A stretch of DNA of 6,047 bases from Elusimicrobiota bacterium (lineage in GTDB: Bacteria > Elusimicrobiota > Elusimicrobia > UBA1565 > JACRDR01), in NCBI GenBank assembly GCA_016212845.1, contig JACRDR010000414.1, positions 1 through 6,047 of the forward strand. Reading direction: 5' to 3'. Numbering within the stretch: the stretch's first letter is position 1; every line of letters starts with the position of its first letter. Position numbers and translations under genes: made by a program. A model generated the notes under the pieces. It was not told where the DNA came from and made no database searches. It was given only the letters and a program-made list of their open reading frames with translations. Below, in pieces: positions 1 through 6,047 of this stretch.

Positions 1-1
1 C

Positions 2-760
2 GGCTTCCAGGTCTGCAGCGCCCTGCGCGGCGACCCCCTTCTGGAAAACCTGCCCGTCGTGATCCTGTCGGCCTCCGGAAACCGCGACAGCCGCGTCGAG
101 GGCCTGGACCTGGGCGCCGACGACTTCATCACCAAGCCCGTCGACATCCGCGAGCTGCTCGCGCGCATCCGGATGATCCTCAAGCGCTCGCGGCAGGGCC
201 TGGACGCCAACCCGCTGACGCGCCTTCCCGGGAACCTGTCCATCGAGTCGCGCATCGACCGCGCGCTGGCCGAGAAACGCCCGCTCGCCGTCCTGTACGT
301 GGACCTCAACCAGTTCAAGGCCTACAACGACGCGTACGGCTACGACGCGGGCGACCGCGTGCTGAAGGCGCTGGCGCGCGTGCTGGTCGACCAGGTCCGC
401 GCCGGCGGCCCCGCCGACTTCATCGGCCACATCGGCGGCGACGACTTCATCGCGCTGTCCACGCCGGACCGGATGGAGGACGCCGCGCGCCGCGTCTGCA
501 CCCAATTCGACGCCGTCGTCCCCTCCTTCTATAGCGAGGAGGACCGCGCCCGCGGCATGATCGTCTCCAAGGACCGCCAGGGCAACGCGCGGGAGTTCCC
601 CTTCCTGTCCGTGTCCATCGGCATCTGCCACAACCGGGAGCGCGCGCTGAAGAACTTCGCGCACGTGGCCGCGCTGGGCGCGGAGCTCAAGAAAGCGGCC
701 AAGGCGAAGACCGGCTCGGCCTACGTGCTCGACCGCCGCCGCGACGACGCCAGCCTGTAG
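2..760 (+). CDS. Response regulator with receiver and divergent GGDEF (GGDDF) domain, 5' truncated
   Basis: The reading frame is open from base 2 to the TAG at 758-760, giving 252 visible residues; the true start lies upstream of the window. Visible residues 1-60 are the C-terminal half of a CheY-like receiver: the conserved Ser is at 23 (VILSAS) and the conserved Lys at 45 (ITKPVD). The phospho-acceptor Asp would be upstream and is not seen. A GGDEF domain follows: NPLTRLPGN at 70-78, a VDLNQFKAYND metal/nucleotide segment at 100-110, GYDAGD with the guanine-contacting Asp kept at 118, GGDDF at 145-149, and SVSIGI near 203-208. The signature is GGDDF rather than GG(D/E)EF. The RxxD inhibitory site is broken: Gly stands at 136 where Arg is expected, with Asp at 139. 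Canonical family members make c-di-GMP from two GTP on phosphorylation; whether this one is an active cyclase or only a GTP/c-di-GMP sensor is open. It converges on the minus-strand regulator and overlaps its 3' end by 40 nt. Confidence 0.9.
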   Translation, partial: GFQVCSALRGDPLLENLPVVILSASGNRDSRVEGLDLGADDFITKPVDIRELLARIRMILKRSRQGLDANPLTRLPGNLSIESRIDRALAEKRPLAVLYVDLNQFKAYNDAYGYDAGDRVLKALARVLVDQVRAGGPADFIGHIGGDDFIALSTPDRMEDAARRVCTQFDAVVPSFYSEEDRARGMIVSKDRQGNAREFPFLSVSIGICHNRERALKNFAHVAALGAELKKAAKAKTGSAYVLDRRRDDASL

Positions 761-1413
761 AAGCCGCCGCGCACGGTCTCGACCGTCCCCTTCCACGGCG
801 CGAGCGCGCGCCGCAGCGACAGCGCGCGCCGCGAGACGGTCTCGGCCTCGACGTCGCGGCCCGAGACGGCGCGCAGCGCGTCGAGCAGCCGTTCGCGCGG
901 CACCGCCTCGCCCTCGGCCCCGAGCAAAGTCCACAGCAGCGCGAACTCCGCGGCCGGCAGCGGCAGCTCGCTCCAGCGCGCGCGGGCGCGGACGAAGGCC
1001 CGGTGGGAGCGCAATTCGGCCTTCAGCACCCCGTCGACGCTGACGCGCACCGCCGCGGCCAAGGCCGCGTCGCGCAGCGCGGAAAACATCGCGGACAGCC
1101 GCGCGTTGCCCCACGACTTGACGACCACCTCGTCGGCCCCGGAGCCCAGGCCCGCCGCCACGCCGTCCGCGCCCAACTCGGCTTCGGAGCACGCCAGCGC
1201 GATCCGCGCGGACGGAAACATCGCGCGCAGGCCGGCGACGGTCCGCGCCGGCGAGGCTCCGGCGAGCGCGCGGTCGAGCACGACCACGGTCCGGTCCGAC
1301 GCCGAACCGTCGGAGGACGGCAGGGCGTCGACGGCGGCCAAGGGCCAGCCGGCGCGCGCGGACAAGCCGTCCAGGCGCGTCGCCCACGCCGCGTCGCGCG
1401 TGACGGCGATCAT
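721..1413 (-). CDS. OmpR/PhoB-type winged-helix regulator with degenerate receiver
   Basis: The product is 230 aa. Residues 1-118 look like a worn receiver domain: the acidic pair after strand 1 is lost (Thr5-Arg6 in MIAVTRD), but an Asp sits at the phospho-acceptor place (VVVLDRALAG, Asp47) and a Lys at the end of strand 5 (VVVKS, Lys99, followed by Ser instead of Pro). Residues about 127-221 fit the OmpR/PhoB DNA-binding domain: LPLPAAEFALLWTLL, then VPRERLLDALR, a recognition helix around 192-205 (TVSRRALSLRRAL), and the wing ending in VETVRGGFYRL. The ATG lies 4 nt after the thiolase stop, with only a weak GGAAG about 12 nt upstream, so it is probably translated by coupling. The role is likely transcriptional control, perhaps of this block. 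Without the acidic pair, Mg2+-dependent phosphorylation is doubtful. No histidine kinase gene is visible in the window. Confidence 0.85.
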   Translation of the reverse strand: MIAVTRDAAWATRLDGLSARAGWPLAAVDALPSSDGSASDRTVVVLDRALAGASPARTVAGLRAMFPSARIALACSEAELGADGVAAGLGSGADEVVVKSWGNARLSAMFSALRDAALAAAVRVSVDGVLKAELRSHRAFVRARARWSELPLPAAEFALLWTLLGAEGEAVPRERLLDALRAVSGRDVEAETVSRRALSLRRALAPWKGTVETVRGGFYRLASSRRRSST

Positions 1414-1417
1414 CGCG

Positions 1418-2609
<1,192 letters not shown>

Positions 2610-2623
<14 letters not shown>

Positions 2624-3023
2624 CGAATTCCTCCATCTTGCGCCGCCACTCGTCGCTGACGCGCACCGGGCGGCCCAGCGCGTAGTCGAAGGCGACCATC
2701 ACCGACTTCGCCTGGGCCACGAAGCGGCCGGTGGCCTTGTCCTCGATGCGGTAGTCCATCAGGATGCTCGAGCCGCCCAGCTCGCCGACCCGGCAGCCGA
2801 CGCGCAGGGTCTCGTAGTGGAACGCGGGGCTTTTGTAGTCGATCTCGACGCGGGCGACGATCACGCCGAAGTCCGAAGCCTTCACGCGGCCCAGCACCGT
2901 CTTGAGGTACTCCAGGCGCGCGCTCTCCAGGAAGCTCAGGTAATTGGCGTTGTTGACGTGGCCCAGCGCGTCCGTGTCGGCGAAGCGGACCGGCACCTCC
3001 GCGACGATCTTGAAGCCGTCCAT
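2610..3023 (-). CDS. 4HBT/YbgC-type hotdog acyl-CoA thioesterase
   Basis: The product is 137 aa, the usual length for a single hotdog domain. The N-terminal VRFADTDALGHVNNANYLSF (12-31) is the 4HBT/YbgC/FadM signature; Asp18 matches the catalytic Asp of YbgC and 4-hydroxybenzoyl-CoA thioesterase, and HVNN at 22-25 covers the start of the central helix. The domain continues through ARVEIDYKSPAFHYETLRV and SSILMDYRIED to a FVAQAKSVMVAFD strand. The reaction is hydrolysis of an acyl- or aroyl-CoA thioester in the cytosol; the substrate is not predictable. The frame stays open upstream to 3308, but that part only mirrors the previous gene in another frame. The ATG at 3023 is chosen because GGGAGG lies 7 nt upstream, homology begins there, and it overlaps the preceding TGA by one base (TGATG). 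The gene ends inside the thiolase start region. Confidence 0.92.
2630..2634 (-). promoter_or_regulatory. Ribosome binding site of the PcaF-like thiolase
   Basis: GGAGG (complement) stands 6 nt before the ATG at 2623, inside the 3' end of the 4HBT thioesterase gene. It is the strongest Shine-Dalgarno in the block and suggests the thiolase is translated efficiently in its own right. Confidence 0.75.
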
Positions 3024-3415
3024 CAGCGGGCCTCCCTCAGCAGCTTGGCGAAGCGCGAGCGCGTCATCACCACCTGCACGATGGAGCCCTCGCCGAGCTT
3101 GCGGCCGCGGCTGTGGATTTCGACGCGCGTGTAGACGCGGCTGCCGCGCGCGCGCACCAGGCGCGCGACCACGTGCAGCGGCGCGCCGACGCGCGCGGGG
3201 CGCAGGTGCTTGACCAAGATGCCGCCGCCGACGGCCTCCTCGTGCGGCTCCAGGTACGGCGCCAGCAGCATGCGCGACGCGGTCTCCATGTGGTAGACCA
3301 TGGCCCACGTCGCGTACAGCGGGTGGCGCACGAGCCCCTGCAGGTGCGGCTTCATGTGGCGCTCGACCTTCGCGGGCATGTCGACGGTCAATCCCACCTT
3401 GAATCCGGGCCTCAT
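3023..3415 (-). CDS. FlK-like hotdog thioesterase
   Basis: The product is 130 aa, close to the length of the fluoroacetyl-CoA thioesterase FlK and its many relatives annotated only as thioesterase family. The start MRPGFKVGLT aligns with the FlK-type N-terminus and supports the ATG. The FlK catalytic triad Thr42/Glu50/His76 has plausible equivalents at Thr36 (LYATWAMV), Glu44 (YHMETA) and His70 (VKHLRPA), with identical spacing of 8 and 26 residues. GEGSIVQVVMTRSRF (108-122) fits the last strand. The Phe that gates the FlK pocket (Phe36) would fall at Arg30 here, so fluoroacetyl-CoA specificity is not implied; a short or medium acyl-CoA is more likely. The ATG overlaps the glycosyltransferase stop by 4 nt (ATGA), and the stop overlaps the next start by 1 nt. 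No strong Shine-Dalgarno is seen, which suggests coupled translation. Confidence 0.87.
   Translation of the reverse strand: MRPGFKVGLTVDMPAKVERHMKPHLQGLVRHPLYATWAMVYHMETASRMLLAPYLEPHEEAVGGGILVKHLRPARVGAPLHVVARLVRARGSRVYTRVEIHSRGRKLGEGSIVQVVMTRSRFAKLLREAR
3031..3036 (-). promoter_or_regulatory. Ribosome binding site of the 4HBT thioesterase
   Basis: GGGAGG (complement) stands 7 nt before the ATG at 3023, inside the last codons of the FlK-like gene. It decides the start of a frame that stays open much further upstream. Confidence 0.75.
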
Positions 3416-4734
3416 CCGAGCAGCCCCAAGGCGCCCAGGCGCACGGCCTCGGCCGCGGCGGAGAACGGCATCGCCGAGGCCTCGGCGCGCGCGGCCGCGC
3501 CCATTTTCTTGAGCTTCTCGCGGTCGGCCATCAAGTCGAGCAGGGCCGCGGCCAGAAGCGGCGGCGCCTTCTTCGGGCTGGGATAATGGACCAGGCGGCC
3601 GGCGTCGGGCGGCAAGGTGTCGCGCACGCCGTAGTGGTCGCTGGCCAGCACCGGCAGGCCGGCGTGCATGGCCTCGACGACGTTGAGGCCGTAGCTCTCG
3701 TGGACGGACGGCGACACGAACAGGTCGGGAAGGCGGAAATAGGCGCGCTTGGCGGCGGCGTCCAGGTAGCCGGGAAAGACGACCTTCACGGCCTTGAGCT
3801 TCGCGGCCGCGGCCTTGACCTTCTTGTGGTACGACTGGCCCATCATGAAGGCGGGCTCGCCGCAGACGAACAGGCGCACGTCCTTGCCCGCGAGCTTGCC
3901 GCCGGCCTCGAGCTGGCGCAGGGCCTCGAGCAGGAGGTGGAGGCCTTTCTCAGGGGAGATGCGCGACAAGGTCATCAGCACGAACGATTCGGGCGTGATC
4001 TCGTGGTAGTCGCGCAGTTCCTCGGCGCGGTTCTCGTCGGCCGGGGCGGGGTCCTCGGCCCACACGCCCCATGGGATCACCGCGATCCGGCGCGACAGCT
4101 CCTCGCGCCCGATCAGGTCGCCGTAGCAGCGCAGGATCGTGTCGGCCATCGCGCTCGACGGCACGACGATGCGCCTCGAATGAACGACGGTCTCGCGCTG
4201 CTTGTCGAAGACCAGGTTCAGAACGTCGGGCAGGATCCACTCCACGCCGGCCGCGCGCAGCTTCTCGTGCACGCGCGTGAGCTTCTCCGGGGCCAGGAAG
4301 CGGCGCAGATAGAGCTTGTTGAAGTAGTCCACGACGTCGACGTGCCAGATGGACAGGACCTTGTAGCCGGCGCGGGCCAGGCGCCCCAACGTCGGCCCCT
4401 CGGAGATGTCGTTGACGACGATCACGGTCTCGGACGGCTTGAGCTCGCGGTCCCGCTCCAGGATCCACTTCGTCGTCTCGGCCTCGAACTCGCGGCAGAA
4501 GCGCGCGTAGGCCAGCTCGCCCATGTCGACGATGGCCTCCTCGCGCCCCGCCAGCCGCGCGTACTCCGCCCCGCGCGACGGGGTCTCGGGCCCCGAGCCG
4601 AGCACGAGCAGGCGCCAGCTCGCGTCGGGCTTCCAATGCCGGACCAGCTGCAGGCCGACCATGGCGCCGCCGCCCAGCGGGGTGCGGTCCATGGGATAGC
4701 CGAGATGGCTGCCGACGAAAACCAGGTTCTTCAC
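3412..4734 (-). CDS. GT4-family (GT-B fold) glycosyltransferase
   Basis: The product is 440 aa, the full length of a two-domain GT-B enzyme, which transfers a sugar from a nucleotide-sugar donor to an unknown acceptor. The N-terminal Rossmann half starts KNLVFVGSHLGYP and has the glycine-rich LGGGAMVGLQL loop (20-30). The C-terminal donor-binding half starts near 250 and contains LMTLSRISPEKGLHLLLEAL (253-272), LFVCGEPA (288-295), VVFPGYLDAAAKRAYF (318-333) and the retaining-GT EX7E motif, Glu346 to Glu354 in ESYGLNVVE, followed by AMHAGLPVLAS. There is no signal peptide or membrane segment. The start is GTG at 4734; a later in-frame ATG (Met15) would cut off the first beta strand and is less likely. 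This is the first gene of the five-gene minus-strand block, about 22 nt after the predicted transcription start. Donor and acceptor are unknown. Confidence 0.92.
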   Translation of the reverse strand: MKNLVFVGSHLGYPMDRTPLGGGAMVGLQLVRHWKPDASWRLLVLGSGPETPSRGAEYARLAGREEAIVDMGELAYARFCREFEAETTKWILERDRELKPSETVIVVNDISEGPTLGRLARAGYKVLSIWHVDVVDYFNKLYLRRFLAPEKLTRVHEKLRAAGVEWILPDVLNLVFDKQRETVVHSRRIVVPSSAMADTILRCYGDLIGREELSRRIAVIPWGVWAEDPAPADENRAEELRDYHEITPESFVLMTLSRISPEKGLHLLLEALRQLEAGGKLAGKDVRLFVCGEPAFMMGQSYHKKVKAAAAKLKAVKVVFPGYLDAAAKRAYFRLPDLFVSPSVHESYGLNVVEAMHAGLPVLASDHYGVRDTLPPDAGRLVHYPSPKKAPPLLAAALLDLMADREKLKKMGAAARAEASAMPFSAAAEAVRLGALGLLG

Positions 4735-4751
4735 GGGAGCTCGCGAGGACT

Positions 4752-4764
4752 TTCGGTCCCCGAA
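4752..4764. repeat. Short inverted repeat over the predicted transcription start
   Basis: TTCGG (4752-4756) and CCGAA (4760-4764) are a perfect 5-bp inverted repeat with a 3-nt centre. It abuts the TATAAT box and covers the predicted +1 of the minus-strand transcript, a place where a repressor could block initiation. Five base pairs can occur by chance in GC-rich DNA, so an operator role is only a possibility. Confidence 0.3.
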
Positions 4765-4792
4765 TTATATACATTGTCGCGACCTCGGTCTC
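4764..4792 (-). promoter_or_regulatory. Probable sigma-70-type promoter of the five-gene minus-strand block
   Basis: The minus strand carries a perfect TATAAT (complement of 4764-4769) in the only AT-rich patch of the intergenic region. At a 17-nt spacing lies GAGACC (4787-4792), which keeps only the GAC core of TTGACA. The start site would be near 4757, leaving a leader of roughly 22 nt before the GTG. The weak -35 could mean that an activator is needed. Two near-identical CCGAG(A/G) hexamers stand side by side at the -35 position. Confidence 0.55.
4768..4773 (+). promoter_or_regulatory. Weak candidate -10 element for the second thiolase
   Basis: TATACA on the plus strand shares the AT-rich patch with the opposite-facing TATAAT and matches the -10 consensus at four of six bases. 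No convincing -35 is found at 16-18 nt upstream. The thiolase at 4851 must be expressed from this 116-nt gap or by readthrough, and this is the best-looking element in it, giving a leader of about 70 nt. The two promoters would overlap and could compete. Confidence 0.2.
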
Positions 4793-4840
4793 GGGAATCG
4801 GGCTGTCATCCCGGCGGGGCCCAAGACACTCACCAGCAGC

Positions 4841-4845
4841 GGGAG
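4841..4845 (+). promoter_or_regulatory. Ribosome binding site of the second thiolase
   Basis: GGGAG lies 5 nt before the ATG at 4851 and fixes that start. It is the only purine-rich Shine-Dalgarno-like stretch close upstream. Confidence 0.55.
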
Positions 4846-4850
4846 ACCCC

Positions 4851-6047
4851 ATGAACGCTCTTTCGAAGACGATCGTGATCGCCGGCGGCGCGCGCACCCC
4901 GATCGGCCACCTGTCCCGCTCGCTGGCGAACATCCCCCCCGCGGATCTCCTCGTGGACGCCCTGACCGCGACGCGGTCCCGCGCCAAGCTTTCGAAGGAC
5001 GCCGTCGACGGCGTGATCGCGGGCTGGGTCGGACAGGGCTTCCAGGCGCCGAATATCGCGCGCGTGGCCGCGCTGCGCGCGGGCCTGCCCGAGAAGGTCC
5101 AGTCGGTGACGGTGCAGAACAACTGCTTCTCCTCGATCGAGTCCGTCGCCGCCGCGTGCCGCTTCATCATGGCAGGCGAGGGCGAGCTGTACCTGGCGGG
5201 CGGCGTCGAGGTGATGTCGCGCCTGCCGTACACCATCGACGGCTCGCGCGCGGCGAAAGCCCTGCGCAACTTCGACACGGTGAAGGCGAAGTGGGGCGAG
5301 CTGCTCGCGACGAGCGACGTCTCCGTCACCGACGCCATGGACGCGGGCCTCACCGATCCCGTCGAGCACATCAACATGGCCGGCACCGCCGAGGTCGTCG
5401 CCCAGATCTACGGCGTCGGCCGCGCCGAGCAGGACGAGTACGCGCGCGAGAGCTTCCGCCGCGCGCTCGGCGGCTGGAAGTCCGGGTTCTACGACAGCCA
5501 CGTCGTCCCGGTTTCCCGCGGCGGCGCCGTCGTCCTGGACAAGGACGAGTACCCGCACCTGCGCGAGGACCTGGCCGAGAAGCCCGCCATGTTCGCCAAG
5601 GCCCCGGCCGCGTTCGACAATTCCTCGTACCCGCTGAAGGATTTCTACCGCGACTACGGACGGCACATGCCCGGCAAGTCCTACCGGGAGGGCATGAAGG
5701 GCGGCGTGACCGTGTTCAACTCCTGCGGGCGCTCCGACGGCGCCGCGGCCGTGAGCGTGACGACGGCCGAGAAGGCGAAGGCCCTGGGCCTGGACGCGCT
5801 GGCCGAGATCAAGGGCTGGGGCTTCGTGGGCAACACCCCGGCGCACATGGGCGTGGCTCCGGCGCTCTCGGCGCCGGTCGCGCTGCAGCGCGCGGGCATC
5901 TCGTTCGACGCGCTCGACCAAATCGAGCTGCACGAGCCCTTCGCCGCGACCGTGCTCTCCATCTTCAAGCTGGGCAAGGACAAGTTCGGCCACGACTGGG
6001 CGGCCAAGAACGCGTCCGGAGCGCTGAACCCCAACGGCGGCTCGATC
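4851..6047 (+). CDS. Thiolase, FadI/HADHB-like 3-oxoacyl-CoA thiolase, 3' truncated
   Basis: The frame is open from the ATG to the window end, 399 codons with no stop. Bases 4873 onward read IVIAGGARTPIGHLSRSLA, a typical thiolase start. The nucleophile is Cys92 in QNNCFSSIES, followed by LAGGVEVMSRLPY (115-127). In the second half are GGVTVFNSCGRSDGAAAV (284-301), HMGVAPALSAP (332-342), IELHEPFAA (358-366) and GALNPNGGSI at the edge. His at the first position of the usual NEAF motif is typical of FadI and the mitochondrial trifunctional beta subunit; the Pro in HEPF is unusual. The GHP histidine and the CxG cysteine should follow just outside the window. The expected activity is thiolysis or condensation of 3-oxoacyl-CoA. 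FadI-type enzymes often work with a FadJ-like hydratase/dehydrogenase, whose gene could lie downstream. It is divergent from the five-gene block and shares its intergenic region. Confidence 0.92.
   Translation, partial: MNALSKTIVIAGGARTPIGHLSRSLANIPPADLLVDALTATRSRAKLSKDAVDGVIAGWVGQGFQAPNIARVAALRAGLPEKVQSVTVQNNCFSSIESVAAACRFIMAGEGELYLAGGVEVMSRLPYTIDGSRAAKALRNFDTVKAKWGELLATSDVSVTDAMDAGLTDPVEHINMAGTAEVVAQIYGVGRAEQDEYARESFRRALGGWKSGFYDSHVVPVSRGGAVVLDKDEYPHLREDLAEKPAMFAKAPAAFDNSSYPLKDFYRDYGRHMPGKSYREGMKGGVTVFNSCGRSDGAAAVSVTTAEKAKALGLDALAEIKGWGFVGNTPAHMGVAPALSAPVALQRAGISFDALDQIELHEPFAATVLSIFKLGKDKFGHDWAAKNASGALNPNGGSI

Noticed and set aside
690..722. Weak minus-strand stem GCCGAG/CTTGGC after the winged-helix gene, as a terminator
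   Set aside because: It has a six-pair stem with a G-U pair, an 11-nt loop and only a broken T stretch, inside GGDEF-coding sequence, so it is not distinguishable from chance.
773..786. Inverted repeat ACGGT-CTCG-ACCGT just after the GGDEF gene stop, as a terminator
   Set aside because: The stem is only 5 bp, no T-run follows (CCCCTTCC), and it lies in coding sequence of the winged-helix gene.
3024..3308. N-terminal extension of the 4HBT thioesterase frame
   Set aside because: The extra residues are an Arg/Ala-rich out-of-frame reading of the FlK-like gene, and a good ribosome site marks the ATG at 3023.
3023..3415. Calling the gene a fluoroacetyl-CoA resistance enzyme (flK)
   Set aside because: The catalytic triad spacing matches, but the Phe gate is absent and there is no organofluorine context, so only FlK-like is supported.
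3586..4854. Long open frame on the plus strand opposite the glycosyltransferase
   Set aside because: It is antisense to a gene with clear GT-B motifs. Its product is a low-complexity mix rich in Val, Ala, Gln, His and Gly with no recognisable domain, as expected from GC-rich antisense.
3950..5386. Long minus-strand open frame spanning the glycosyltransferase, the intergenic region and the start of the second thiolase
   Set aside because: It runs out of frame through one real gene and antisense through another, and its product has Arg/Ala/Gly-rich shadow composition.
4830..5993. Minus-strand open frame opposite the second thiolase
   Set aside because: The plus strand encodes all the expected thiolase motifs in order; the antisense product has no family features.

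Overview
This is a GC-rich, gene-dense bacterial window (strong G/C preference at third codon positions, Shine-Dalgarno-type ribosome sites, overlapping genes). The phylum cannot be fixed from the sequence. A receiver-GGDEF protein of the GGDDF subgroup, an OmpR-type regulator and acyl-CoA genes would suit a high-GC Elusimicrobiota, Myxococcota or other deltaproteobacterial-type genome, but that is a low-confidence guess. I see no rRNA, tRNA, CRISPR array or insertion sequence.

Layout. Bases 2-760 (+) hold the 3' part of a response regulator with a receiver domain and a divergent GGDEF (GGDDF) domain. It converges on, and overlaps by 40 nt, a five-gene minus-strand block. Read in its own direction from about 4734 down to 721, the block encodes: a GT4-type glycosyltransferase (3412-4734); a FlK-like hotdog thioesterase (3023-3415); a 4HBT/YbgC-type hotdog thioesterase (2610-3023); a PcaF/PaaJ-like thiolase (1418-2623); and an OmpR/PhoB-type winged-helix regulator with a degenerate receiver (721-1413). 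Junctions are a 4-nt overlap, a 1-nt overlap, a 14-nt overlap and a 4-nt gap, so one transcript with translational coupling is very likely. A 116-nt divergent intergenic region (4735-4850) carries a perfect TATAAT -10 box for the block and a small inverted repeat over the predicted start site. From 4851 (+) a second, FadI/HADHB-type thiolase runs off the window end.

How the genes may work together (inference). Two dissimilar thiolases face away from a shared control region, and two different hotdog thioesterases lie in the block with one of them. This suggests acyl-CoA chain shortening or building, with release of free acids or clearing of stalled or toxic short acyl-CoAs. No hydratase, dehydrogenase or ligase is visible in the window, so the pathway direction is undetermined. 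The closing OmpR-type regulator could be the local control gene. The role of the glycosyltransferase at the head of the block is the least explained part.
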